This document shows, piece by piece, positions 11,593 to 21,953 of a stretch of DNA of 64,000 bases; the first letter of the stretch is position 1, and each line of letters opens with the position of its first letter. Origin of the DNA: Armillaria gallica (taxonomy: Eukaryota; Basidiomycota; Agaricomycetes; Agaricales; Physalacriaceae). The notes below the pieces were generated by a model. It was not told the DNA's origin. It ran no database searches and saw only the letters and a program-made list of their open reading frames with translations. Made by a program: the position numbers and the translations under genes. The stretch is from assembly GCA_037576215.1 (NCBI GenBank), contig JBANDB010000012.1, positions 992,001 to 1,056,000 on the forward strand, given 5' to 3'.

Positions 11593-11922
11593 GTGGCCGC
11601 GGCCTTACCTATGTTTGCGCCTATTTTCATGTGGCCAATATGCGGTGAAATTTCTTGTTTGTTCCCATCCCTTTCTTCCTCCCCAAATGATTCCACTGAA
11701 TTGCCTCTTAGAATGCTGCAACATATCACTATCGACTGTCTTGACTATTTCCGCAATGATCCCATAAAATGCAGCACTCACTGTGGGCTTGGTTTTGTTG
11801 CCACAAAGACCATCGACTCGGATGGAAACGCTGTTCCAGTCTTGAGCGTTTGCGCGGTTTGCAAATGCCCCGCCGCATCTCATATCATAAATGTATCGGT
11901 GAGGCTAGCCCTTCTTCGATGA
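11593..11922 (+). CDS. Possible exon with Cys/His cluster (unknown)
   Basis: The 109-codon open stretch ends with a Cys/His-rich segment (CSTHC ... CAVCKCPAASH) that could bind zinc. No family is recognised. It lies in the inserted sequence and its ends are probably not the true exon ends. The opposite strand is also open here, so coding is uncertain. Confidence 0.2.
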   Translation: MAAALPMFAPIFMWPICGEISCLFPSLSSSPNDSTELPLRMLQHITIDCLDYFRNDPIKCSTHCGLGFVATKTIDSDGNAVPVLSVCAVCKCPAASHIINVSVRLALLR

Positions 11923-12139
11923 ATATAATCCTTCTCAAAGGCTTCCAGGATCATCTGAAGGCACCGGCCGCACCGCTAAAGCTCTCTGGTTCTGGCACAG
12001 CATCCGGCATGAACATCAATGTATTTAAATGAACCTACTCTTATACTTCGAAGTAATGATATAGAAATACCATAGACAGTCCAACGACAGTCCATCACTG
12101 GTTTACTCTTTTTCTATTTTTCTAATATATTCCGGCAGA

Positions 12140-12640
12140 TAGCAATTTACAGGGCTTGGCTCAAGCCCGAAAGCCAGGCCAAGCCAGGCCAAGCCAAGCC
12201 TTGAAAAGCCCGGCCCTGGTACAGGGCTTATACAGGGCTCGGGCTCAGGCTTTGACTTGAGAAAGCCCAAGCCCCAGGCTTCAGGCCAGGGCTTTAAGAT
12301 CACACCTATGTGGTTATTGAAGGTAGTATTCTTGATATTAGAGTGCCAGAATGTACCTCAATACACATCTACTTGTCATAATCAGAAGAAATTGCAGTCT
12401 TGATCTCTATTCAGATCACCTAGTAAGCTTCGCAACTCATAAAACATGAATTAATGCTTACAAATCTCTTTGACACTATGTTTTCAAACATATCTACAAG
12501 CCCTGGCTTGAGCCCGAGCCAGGCCCGAGCCCGATAGGGCTTTGGCTCAAGGCTCGGGCTTGCGAAATTGAAAGCCAGGCCCGATGAAAGCCAAGCCCAA
12601 GCCCTCAAAGCCAGGCCAAGCCCGGCCCTGTAAATCACTA
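12140..12640. mobile_element. hAT-type MITE, 501 bp, with 8-bp target duplication CCGGCAGA
   Basis: The identical octamer CCGGCAGA is at 12,132-12,139 and 12,641-12,648. The left end reads TAGCAATTTACAGGGC and the right end, reverse complemented, TAGTGATTTACAGGGC. The two differ only where one has CA and the other TG, as expected from an ancestral CG. The 8-bp duplication and the ends of the form YARNG fit the hAT superfamily. The two arms (12,150-12,300 and 12,480-12,640) are packed with degenerate AAGCCC/GGGCTT motifs in both orientations around an AT-rich centre. There is no transposase gene, so it is non-autonomous. Confidence 0.85.
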
Positions 12641-13020
12641 CCGGCAGAGATGTTTGTTTTTAGACTTATGTTATCCATTTCAGCTGTACGGTTGCTCAAA
12701 TTTGGCTCAATGTGATGGCGGCGCTCGTTCGGCATTTTGGCAGTATAACTACGCGGCATGCCGGCGTTCCCCATTGAAGCGTGTCGTGTAAGTAATAGTA
12801 TAGTACTGGGCTGTATCCGTATGCCGCGTTTAAAGGTACCTGCGTAACTTATCACAGGTACACAGAGGAGCACCAGCAAATATCAGCGGGTCTCTATACA
12901 CGACAGAAAGTACCTGGAGATCGTGAAACAATTAGGTGCGTACAAAAAGTACCTGTCATGACCAGAGCTCTGGCACTACCTGCGTCTAATAATTTTTGCA
13001 CAGTATAACCACGATATATC

Positions 13021-13260
13021 GGAGATATTCACGAGCTCGATGGTGTACCCATCTCTGCAAGGTCCTTTGTCAGTGTGTGAAACAAATAAGGGAAAGACAG
13101 CAAAACGCACTCGGCAGGGATCTGAGGACATGCGATGGTGATGGGGCCCGTGGAGGTGACGGTCTCTGTTGGGTTGCTAATGGTGAGTCCGTGAATGAGC
13201 GCCAGAAGGAATGGTGGCGAGTGCGAGGTAGGCGGAGAACATCGTGAAAGGAAAGGTTGG
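13021..13260 (-). pseudogene. Kre9/Knh-like gene, copy 1, 5' part
   Basis: On the minus strand the start ATG near 13,243 gives MFSAYLALA, a signal-peptide-like beginning. One base out of frame follows the mature N-terminus (LTISNPTETVTSTGPITI) and then directly PQIPAE near 13,110. The middle of the domain (the IELINQS ... NNINSSL segment seen in copies 2 and 3) is missing, so there is an internal deletion plus a frameshift. An intron follows, and the sequence continues as DGYTIEL at about 13,050 before the large insertion. Confidence 0.55.
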
Positions 13261-13339
13261 GGAAAGGAAGGAAAAGAAATGTGGAGTTTTATTTGAAGGG
13301 CCACGTGGGAGAGGAAGTTTTGTGAAAAAAGTTTCGATC

Positions 13340-14160
13340 AGCTTCAAGGGGTTAAGTATGTCATTCATCTCCTTCGCTTCCGTCATCATTTCTCATCACC
13401 CGTTCTCCCAATGTCGCCTCCCATCTAGCGTGAGCACTACCCTCTTGTTCGTTATTCATCGGCCACTTCTCGTCGTATCTCAGTGCGGATGTCGAATTTC
13501 ATAACACCACATCACCTACGCCCATTCAAAGCGCGTCCTTCTCCAGCCGGAGCCCTTGCTGCGCACACCGCCTCCATGATCCATCCCGAGACCTTTGATA
13601 CCACAAAGAATTTGGCCAAGCAGTGTGGCGCCGTCGACCCAGGCGAGCTCGTTCGACTCCAGCCACTGCTATGTATGCTATGTATGGGGGCTCGCGTAGG
13701 CCTATTTTTCTCTTATCCTCAGCTGCCCATATAATCCTCTGCTTTCACTGCAGCGCGCTTTGATCGATGATGCCAGAAGGTCCCCTTGATGACGAGGTCA
13801 GTCATTCAAGTCGGCTACAGGGAACTATCGCTTGATGGCGGATTTGTTGATCTATCATCTTTCTAATTCCGTCACCCGACTTTTGAGTTTCCTCTCCACC
13901 AGCCGAGCCATCAGAACTTTAGATAGAGCATCACGCGAGCCGCAGTGACTGATCATCCTATCTTTCATGGTAAGGACGTCACACCTGGAAGGTGTGAGCA
14001 TCTTTGCTTCCGCTTGACACTATTGCCCAAATACCGGATGAGGGCCTCTTCCGTCTTTTCCTCCCATCTTTTCCTCATTCGCACGTTCTTTCGTTTGGGT
14101 ACCTCGTGAACTTGTTCTTTACTAGACGCATCGACCAGACTTCTCCATCACGGCATGCCA
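13340..14160. repeat. R repeat, copy 1 (with MIHPETF-like exon and tRNA-like remnant)
   Basis: Related copies are at about 34,640-35,720, 36,530-37,700, 63,840-64,000 (cut by the window end) and, in part, 30,160-30,480. Each complete copy includes a short open stretch reading approximately MIHPETFxTxKNLxKQ (here 13,577-13,625), followed by an intron-like gtatg ... ctgcag and then a tRNA-Thr-like segment (here only its 3' half, 13,781-13,824). The protein segment is not recognised. Confidence 0.55.
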
Positions 14161-14164
14161 AGCT

Positions 14165-14719
14165 TTGTTCCAGTTGAGAAGGGTTCCTTTCTTTTTCCTC
14201 TGCACGCCGACCCTCTTAGTAGCTCGTTTGGTACAGCGTATCATTAAAGAAGCATCTAACTCTTGTAAACAGTGGCCTGTTAACGAATACTTATCTTGCC
14301 AACGGAGACTAGGTTCCCTCCGTGTAGGAGACATTGCATGGAGTGCACAGGAAAGACTCGCAGTCAGTCATTCCGTATTAAAGTATATTACACCCATTCT
14401 CGGCTATTTTGCCGTTATTATCGACCTCTGTACTCCGCGCAACGAGGACCCGAGCGCTTGCTCGACTCTACTTATGACGACATATCCGTATTTTTTCGCA
14501 GACTATTTTTCTTGGTCAGCTTCAACCATGTCCGTGAACTTAAATGAGAAAATACATGCGCCCACGTTGCACATGGTGGTTTCGGAAGCGCTTTGGGATG
14601 TGTGTCTAATACCTAGTTCGTCGGGACCGACGTATCGGAGCCTAGAGGCCCGATGGGGATGTTGCGTGGCCCACCGTCCCCGTGTATACGGTAACGTACC
14701 CATAAGATCAGGCCGTTGA
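14165..14719 (+). CDS. Hypothetical 184-codon open frame
   Basis: The frame is open over 184 codons with no recognised domain, no clear signal peptide and no second copy in the window. It begins inside the downstream part of an R repeat. The length could be chance. No neighbours suggest a function. Confidence 0.2.
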   Translation: MFQLRRVPFFFLCTPTLLVARLVQRIIKEASNSCKQWPVNEYLSCQRRLGSLRVGDIAWSAQERLAVSHSVLKYITPILGYFAVIIDLCTPRNEDPSACSTLLMTTYPYFFADYFSWSASTMSVNLNEKIHAPTLHMVVSEALWDVCLIPSSSGPTYRSLEARWGCCVAHRPRVYGNVPIRSGR

Positions 14720-14981
14720 GCGAACAATTATGGTATGGCATCATACGGTGTCGTAGTGGCACATCTGGTATTGCGTGCCCAAGTGGTACCGTGCCGTGTG
14801 ATGATGATGATGATACGACATGACCCGCAGCATAATACGGCTTTACGGGTTACTTTACAAAGGCCCAGGAACCGACGACGCGCTCCAATCTTTGACTGTA
14901 CCATTGAGTACCTTCTTCAAGGTATGATCGCACTCCCCAGGAAACTATTCAGCACCTCAGGATTCATTGTGGGCGCTTAGT

Positions 14982-15181
14982 GCTTGTCTCGATATGCGTA
15001 CGTATCCACCGATAGGTGATCGGATGGGTATGTTCTCGTTCCTTGATCTCAAAGTCGAGTGTCTTCCCACAGCTAGTATACGCTTGTCTTGATATGCGTA
15101 CGTATCCACCGATAGGTGATCGGCCGGGTATGTTCTCGTTCCTTGATCTCAAAGTCGAGTGTCTTCCCACTGCTAGTATAC
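14982..15181. repeat. Two tandem 100-bp units
   Basis: Unit 1 is 14,982-15,081 and unit 2 is 15,082-15,181. They differ at only a few positions, one of which is a CG/TG difference. A third, diverged partial unit lies at about 15,743-15,800 (ttccttgatgccaaagtcga). Confidence 0.85.
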
Positions 15182-15363
15182 GTCTAATATCGAATCTCGC
15201 TGCGACTTTTCGGAACTGGGGCGTGCCCTGTCTAGATTCGAGGGTGGAAAGAACAGTTGTGAAAACCCCGACCCGGTGAGGGCATCCACGCCACAAGACC
15301 CGTAACCTCTCTCAGAGCATCGCTTTCTTCAACGCGGTAAGGACGGCGTGTACAGTCGTTTGT

Positions 15364-15615
15364 TGCACACACTCTGAAAGCCATCAAATCCATTCCATTC
15401 ATGCTTCGATCAAAGACCATCCCCATTTAGCAGCAGTGGAATGGGATCCAGGAGAACCAATGGATGCTGTATCAAATCCATCCTGTTCAGGCGTCGATCA
15501 ATGCTTGATGAATGCCTGGCAACCCTTGCCCAACCCCATTTAGCAACAGTCGAATAGCATCCAGTGAAACCAACGGCTGCTGAGGAAATCTATTAAACCC
15601 ATTCTGTTCATGCTT
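15364..15615. repeat. Minisatellite with units of roughly 110-120 bp
   Basis: Two diverged units and part of a third contain the shared phrases ccccatttagcaRcagt, atccagtgaaaccaa and catcctgttcaggcgtcgatc. No gene is seen. Confidence 0.55.
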
Positions 15616-15619
15616 CAAT

Positions 15620-18080
15620 GGTCCATCTCGAATATATCCCTACTATTGGAGACGAGGCCGAGCAAAGGCCGAGTGGAAGAGTATTTACAAGGAGGTTCCA
15701 TCAGCTGTCATGTGCGTCTATATATCGACAGGAGGTGTCAATGTCCTGTTCCTTGATGCCAAAGTCGAGTGTCTTCCCATCGCTGGCATAGTGTATGCTT
15801 ACTTCCTCACTGTTCCCTGGTGATTCGGCGTCCACTTCTCAAAGCCTGCATCGAAATGAATATATATTATATGTACACCACCATTCTGACCAGATGCGAT
15901 AATGATACTCATTGGCCAAAGTAACGATAAACGGAGATGAGAGAAATATCAATAACATACCCCTAGTAAGCTCGAGACAGCCACCAGGCTACATCATTGT
16001 GAGGGATTTAATGTGTCGGAGCATCACAATCCGAACATTATTTCAAGGTTGTTGGAATATCATGCTAACATACAAGTACCAACAGGAATAAAACAACCGA
16101 GGACAATGTCATTATGACAATCTAGCCGCCGACGTTGGAAAATGATCTGTCTATTGCTTGATCATTTTCCGAGTTCAATCCTAACGGCGTCACGACATCA
16201 GTGCGAGGCCATTACACCATATCTCCGATGCGCCTGTTTGATCGTTTCCTTAACCTCAGACTGACATCTGGTCAGAACTGCGGTGTAGTACGATTCTGCA
16301 TATGTTCAATACGGTTCCGTGATGTGATCGGCTGCCAACACTGCCCATTACTAGTCCTTTCGGGGCACACCATCTCCTTCAAGACTTTGCCGTCTGCTGG
16401 AATTTGAAAGGAAGGGTATACGTAGTATCAGTCTACAAGCCTAGACTATTATACATAGAGCCGTTCCTTTGGTTTTCACTTCAGAACGTCCTTTTATCAA
16501 AAATTCGTTGCACGATCAGGAGAAAGATTGATGGAGAGAAAACAAGAGATTACAGCCTACCGGCAGTGCGGCCCGGGACACTTTAGGTCGGTAGGAGGCC
16601 CGAAAAGAAAAAGTTGACCCTCCTCAAAGGGCCTGAAAAATGCCTTTCAAATGTAAACAGATGATACATATATGTGCTAATATGTCTAATCAATAGATCG
16701 TCAATCTTTATGATGCTTGCGTGCATTAGCGACTCAAGACATAGTGAATTCAGATATCCATCAAGCGCTTATCCTTCGGCATATCTGGGTATATGAAATA
16801 ATTGCGGTTACCTGAGGTTATGGAAGCACGCGTCCCGATCCAGTAATCCAATCCTGTCGAACCATCAAAAGACAAATGAGATGAAACAGAAGACAAACGA
16901 GATGAAACAGAAGCTCCCTCGACGATCAACCCCCGCATCTTCGCCGGTCACCAATCCAGACCTTCATCATCCCTCGACGATCAGTAATTTCCTTTTATTG
17001 GTTGGCAGTCCTCGCAAGTTAAACGCCGCAATAACGACAGAGTTGAGGTCAATCTCAATGATATGTAAGCGTAAGCGGTGGTCTAGGCGATGCTGTCAAG
17101 ACTTCACCCTGACCATTGGAGAGGATATGTAAACTGCTATTCAAAGCAACTCACCTGAGCAACGGAATAACCGAAATGGCGAGTGGACTCCTTCGCCGTT
17201 ACCACTAGATTAAGGGCGGAGCGGAACAGCTTCAGGAGATGAGGGGATTCAGGTGACACAGGTCCGGAAGCTATAGTAAAAATAAATACGAAGCCACTTC
17301 CTCAAACAATTTCGGCATTCGGTGGAGAGAAGAATGTTAAGTGGTAGCAGAGAACGTAGGCGCATCATGGGCCATTCTAAAGTCTATACCTTGGCTCGTG
17401 GCGTCTCTGTCTACCGAGTACTCATTGTCCATGTTGACGACTGCGCGATGGGCATTCAACTAGCAAGTGTACGGGAATTCAGCAAGGAAAGCTAAAAACG
17501 ATTTGGTTTCGCCTCCGCACCCGAAATAAAGCAGGTGTTCGCCTGGAACTTTCTGATTCTCAGTTCTAGTGCTCACTGGTCAATAATCTACTTCGAATAG
17601 CGAGCCGAAGAGGGGAGAACTAAACAGCCATGTGCTGTACGAAGGCTCATACCGTTGTGATCACGCTGTTAAGCGTCACGCGAAGTAGAGACTCTTCATT
17701 GGGTGCAAGAGAAAAGTAGTCATTTATGAATAGTATAACGGAACAGTACTAAAGATGCGCAAGACATTGAAGACATATTTAGCGAGAGCTCCAAAATTTT
17801 TTCATATCATCTTCTCCCAGTAGGACACAACACGTGGACTTCATCCTCAACGTCAGAGTGGCAGAAACGACATGAACACTGAACGAGGAACTGGTGGACG
17901 ATGGTGTTCAGCCCATCGTAGGACCTCAACAGCAGGAGTATGCGATGATGTTAACAGTCGGACTAAGACCTTTCTATGGCGGGAATAGGTGCATTCAGGT
18001 AGGAGCGGGATGCCACTGGCAGTCTTGTGGGTGGAATTGTTGTAGCGTTCTGTTTGAGGCTTGGAGTGGTAGCGCGTAAC
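15620..18080. other. Region without recognisable genes
   Basis: Only short open stretches are present. A perfect 11-bp hairpin (GGAAAATGATC at 16,137-16,147 and its complement at 16,160-16,170, 12-nt loop) is the one clear local structure. I see no transposon ends or tRNA genes here. Confidence 0.5.
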
Positions 18081-18084
18081 CTTG

Positions 18085-20225
18085 TTCCATCCAGCTGACA
18101 CCCTGACAAAGTGCCAGCTGAAGCCTTCACAAAACGTCGACAGGACATATCTTTCTTGCGCAACCTGTTGGGCAAAGAAACCAATCTCGGGTGGTCATCT
18201 AGTTGACGGTGGAAGCAAATTGGCTGATCGATCAAAGAAGTGTGTATTTTTGGGGTATGCAGGATCGAACTACTGCGTGCTCGATCAGGCTGGCCGTGTC
18301 TTTGTTTCTCATGACGTCATTTTTGACGAAGATCCAGCGCACCATTCTGTGAGTGTGGGGGAGACTGAGACTGAAGTTCCACTCACTACCCAGGGTCCTA
18401 CAATGGCACCAGACGCACCAGTACTAGCTACACCCCCAGCCACCCCCCAAGCACTGCCGGAACCAGTTTTATGTCGTTCATCACGTCTGGCACGTCCAGG
18501 TGCTGATGCAATTGAATCATCTTTATCCGAACAATGCGAAGCCAAGGCTAGAAACTGTGGTGATGACTGGGCGACCAATGGCAGACGACCACGAGCTTCA
18601 ATGGCTGCGTCCGGAACCCCACGCGACTCCTACATCCCTACAAATTTCCGAGATGTGATGTGCATTGACAAGGAACATTGGAGAGCTGCAATGGACGTTG
18701 AGTACATGATGCATATGGCTAAGCATACCTGGGACCTTGTTGATGCACCAGAGAGGGCTAATATCATGGACTGTAGGTGGTTTACAGTATGAAGTGGGAC
18801 AGAGATGGAAACTAGCTTCGAGACAAAGCAAGACTCATGGGAAAAGGCTACACCCAACAATATGGACTTGACTACAATGATACCTGGGCAGCTGTTACTT
18901 GCCTCGACTCCATCCGCATGTCAGCAGCTGTTGCAGCCAAGCTCGACCTTCAACAAACCTTCAACTATGGCAAGTGGATTTTGTATCTGCTTACTTTAAC
19001 AGCAAGATGAAGGAAGACATCTATATGTGCCAACCTCCTGGATACATCATTGAGGGTAAAGAAGAAAAGATCTGCAAGCTCATCCATATGATCTACAGGA
19101 TGATGCAAGGGGGTCACGATTGGTATGAGACCCTTGGAAAGACTTACAATGATCTTGGGTACAAGACATCACAAGCCAACCCTTGTGTACAAACAATTGG
19201 TGAGCCCAGCAGAGATTACACTCTTACAGACACATACACTGATGATGTGTGGGGAGCTTCATCCAGCAAGAGTGAAGCTAGCTGACAGAAAGGGGAGTTG
19301 GAGGAAAAATGGGAGCTGAAAGATGTTGGGGAGAATCACTATTTTCTAAGCATGAAGGTGGAACAGGACCTCAAAGTTGGCACTATTTCATTTTTGCAAT
19401 GCCCATATTGGGAGACCATCATCCAGGACTTCAATTTGGAGTACCTCACTACCTGCTTGACTCCATTACCGGTTGGAATTGTCCTCAATAGCTCCCAATG
19501 CCCTATGACCCAAGCTGAAAAGGACGACATGGTGCAGTACCCATACCAATGTCTCCTAGGATGTGTTATGTGGGAACAGCTTGCAATGAAGCCAGATTTA
19601 TGTTTCCCAGTCAGTCTCCTCACCTGTTTTCAGACAAACCCTGGGCTAGCTCACTGGAGGGCCTTGCTACATGTCATAGCCTACATCAAGGGGACATTAA
19701 ACTATGGAATTGTGTTCTCTTGGGATGAACCTTTGATGCCAGTTGGATTTGTTGATGCTAATTATGGAGGATGTCAAGATACTGCATGATCCACATCAGG
19801 ATATGTGTTCACTATGGCAGGAGGGCCTGTTTCCTGGAGCTCTAAGCATCAGGCTGCAGTGGCTCTATCAACTGTTGAAGTGGAGTACATTTCTCTTACT
19901 CACACTGCCCAGCAGATGATGTGGGTTATGTCATGGATGGACAAAGTGTCACTTCCCCAACCATGCCCCAGCATTCTCTATGGCGACAACCAAGGCACCA
20001 TTGCACTGACAACCAATATGCATGCTCATCACAAGGTCAAGCATATCTGTATCTGCAAGCATTATATCCAGGAGCTGGTCAAGGATGGTGACTTGTGTGT
20101 TGATTTTATTTGAGGGAACTCCAACCCAGCCAACATGTTCATGAAGGCTCTCCCATGCAACACTCACCACAGCTACCTCAAGGCACTCAACATTGTTCCT
20201 ATTGCCTAGTATGGATATGGGGGAG
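18085..20225 (+). pseudogene. Ty1/copia pol remnant (5'-truncated, frameshifted)
   Basis: The remnant begins in the C-terminal part of integrase (AEAFTKRRQDISFL, then after a frame change CWAKKPISGGHLVDGGSKLADRS and CVFLGYA). It continues through the linker into reverse transcriptase (FVSAYFNSKMKEDIYMCQPPG near 18,990-19,050; YTDD at about 19,237-19,248 in place of the usual YVDD) and RNase H (VSWSSKHQAAVALSTVEVEYISL near 19,830-19,890; YGDNQ near 19,979). It ends in NPANMFMKALP just before a polypurine tract at 20,218-20,225. Several frameshifts and stops, for example at 18,790 and 20,111, leave it non-functional. Gag, protease and the integrase core are missing, so the element was truncated at its 5' end. 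Confidence 0.85.
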
Positions 20226-20415
20226 TGTTGGATGATATCCATACTTATACCCAATATTTCTTTATTCATGGTCACTTGTTTCTTTCTTACTATATATATC
20301 TACCTCCTGTCCTTACCTCGATCACTATAAAGCCTTGCCATAGTTACCCATATACCTCAGTCATTTACACATTCACTGTGCCAACTGAGATACTTACTGA
20401 TATCCTTCGTTATTA
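20226..20415 (+). mobile_element. 3' LTR of the copia remnant (right end approximate)
   Basis: It starts with TGTTGGATGATATCCATAC directly after the polypurine tract atatgggggag, the normal copia junction. A TATA-like ctataaag is at about 20,331. No matching 5' LTR is in the window, so the right border (near cgttattag) is a guess. Confidence 0.5.
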
Positions 20416-21234
20416 GAATGGGCATTGAGGAAGGAAGAAAGAAAGTTTTATTACCTGAGGGTTATAAAATTGCTTGCCTGTCTTTGACTCTTCATGCTCT
20501 GGTCCATTAATGTGAGTTTCTGTGCTTATCCAGCGTATCTTGGTACATGTTGGCATAGTTTACTCCAGTGGGAAGTTTAATTTTTTATTGTGTCAAATTC
20601 ATCTCCTCAGCAGACTGGACAGAAGTCTGCACCTTCTTGTAGAAGTTATACACCTGTTATGAACCCATGTAATTCTTCATTCAAGGACATGTACTTTGTA
20701 CCTCAGGATAACAGATAGGAAACAAAACAAGACATTCTTCAGAGGTGGTCAAGATGGGTTCCAGAGGATACTTAGTCCATTGCATTAAAAGACATATGAC
20801 ATATATTAACCATGTGTGTATGGAGGGTGCCTCAAGGTTTCTGGGAAGAATCGGGGACCCAGTGCACGCACTGCTACGATATTTCTCATAGCAGTTGTCC
20901 TGACACCTCCAAATGTGTTACATCCCTCCATACTTTCACAGCAGTATAACTTAATTTGGATTATTTAGCATGTCACTCCATTGTCACCTACATCCCAACA
21001 CCGATGCTGCACTCGCTCTGCCTGCCCTCCTGCTCACTGTATGCAATGACTACAGCAATGCCAACAAGACCAGGAAATATAGTACTGCTGTGAATGAAAT
21101 TGGATATCTAGACAAATCAATACAGATTTGGAAGAACACTGCTACCATTGTGTTGGTCAGTGAGTGGCATAGGCAGGGCAGCGCACCCTTCGACGATGTC
21201 GGTGGCAGCATTGATGGTCACCGGATTCATCCTC
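20416..21234. other. Spacer with a possible exon interrupted by chromovirus A
   Basis: The stretch 20,970-21,234 is open on the plus strand (for example YSNANKTRKYSTAVNEIGY) and runs directly into the chromovirus LTR. On the far side of the element (29,839 onward) the same frame stays open for a further dozen codons. I do not recognise a family. A phrase near 20,910-20,950 (ccctccatactttcacagca) also occurs at about 35,225 and 37,075, so part of this spacer is repetitive. Confidence 0.25.
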
Positions 21235-21627
21235 TGTAAGACCCGAACTGCAATCAAGGGTAAATAGTTCAGCTGTATCGCATTCGTACAGTCACTGACT
21301 AGTCCTTTGATGATTGCCGCCCAAGACGAACTGGATAGCGCTTAGCGAGAAGGAATGTGTTTCGGTATGAATAAACTTTAGCTCAAAGCTAGGGAATATA
21401 CAGCTTTGAGTACACTACTTATATACTAAAGTGAGGGTCTGTAATGGGTACTAAGATGAGGGTACCATGTTAGAAAGTGAATAAGCCAAATACATGGTAC
21501 CCGAGAATAAGACACGTCAAGTGTCACCAGGTGAAGACTGCGTGAAGTCGTGGATCTGAATGAGTAAGCATCTTATCTTATCATCAAGATAAGATAAGAT
21601 AAGGAAAAAAGTGATGAAATCATAACA
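21235..21627 (-). repeat. Chromovirus A 3' LTR
   Basis: 393 bp. In element sense U3 carries a GATAA array that forms a perfect hairpin (CTTATCTTATC at 21,572-21,582, complement at 21,588-21,598). It shares R and U5 with chromovirus B but much of U3 differs. Confidence 0.95.
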
Positions 21628-21953
21628 TTACCCCCTTACTAAGGCAGGTGTCCCAACTGCTGTAACGTTGCTCTCCCCCCTCCTTCATCCTCATGCCATC
21701 CCTAGAGACCTCTCATGGAGGTTTCGAAAAAATGCCATGCAGGCTGCAGTTTATCCCAGCGGCCCTTTAAAAGTCATCGGTAGGGAAAAAGGATTTATCG
21801 CATGGTGGTGAGGCGAGTGGAAGGGCGGATTCTTTGCTGCAATCTATTAAGCGTGCTTTTGGTAGGATAGAGAAGTCATTAAGTTCGTCAAGTTTCGTGA
21901 GTGAGGGCCCATTGCTATCCCCCGTTGTAGGGCTTGATGTGCTTTTTCTCTTC

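Larger units (their letters stand above)
11317..13012. other. Approximately 1.7-kb insertion splitting Kre9-like copy 1
   Basis: Copies 2 and 3 of the Kre9-like gene run without a break across this point (about 34,365 and 62,665). Here the coding sequence stops at about 11,316 and resumes at about 13,013 with the continuation ggagatattcacgagctcga. The sequence gatat is present on both edges. I could not find terminal inverted repeats or LTRs. It contains a hAT-type MITE (12,140-12,640) and an open stretch at 11,593-11,922. Confidence 0.5.
1..13500. repeat. Large duplicated block, copy 1
   Basis: This block runs parallel to about 39,000-64,000. Matching landmarks include 311-380 with 39,207-39,275; 1,690-2,290 with 41,105-41,715; 2,300-3,520 with 42,980-44,170; 4,440-6,010 with 44,195-45,780; 6,180-7,330 with 45,860-46,955; 7,735-7,960 with 47,460-47,680; 9,290-10,640 with 58,480-59,787; 10,640-10,880 with 61,465-61,760; and 13,020-13,500 with 62,690-64,000. 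Order and orientation are kept. The left edge lies outside the window. The first 250 bases also resemble about 8,153-8,400 and 56,640-56,870, so the block contains internal repeats. Within 1-4,930 I see no intact gene, only degenerate repeats and tRNA-like motifs. Confidence 0.8.

Noticed and set aside
14982..15181. Tandem 100-bp units as a CRISPR-like array
   Set aside because: There are only two contiguous units with no spacers, and the genome is fungal.
16137..16170. 11-bp hairpin as a terminator or regulatory RNA
   Set aside because: It is isolated, with no adjacent gene and no conservation in the other blocks; noted only as local structure.
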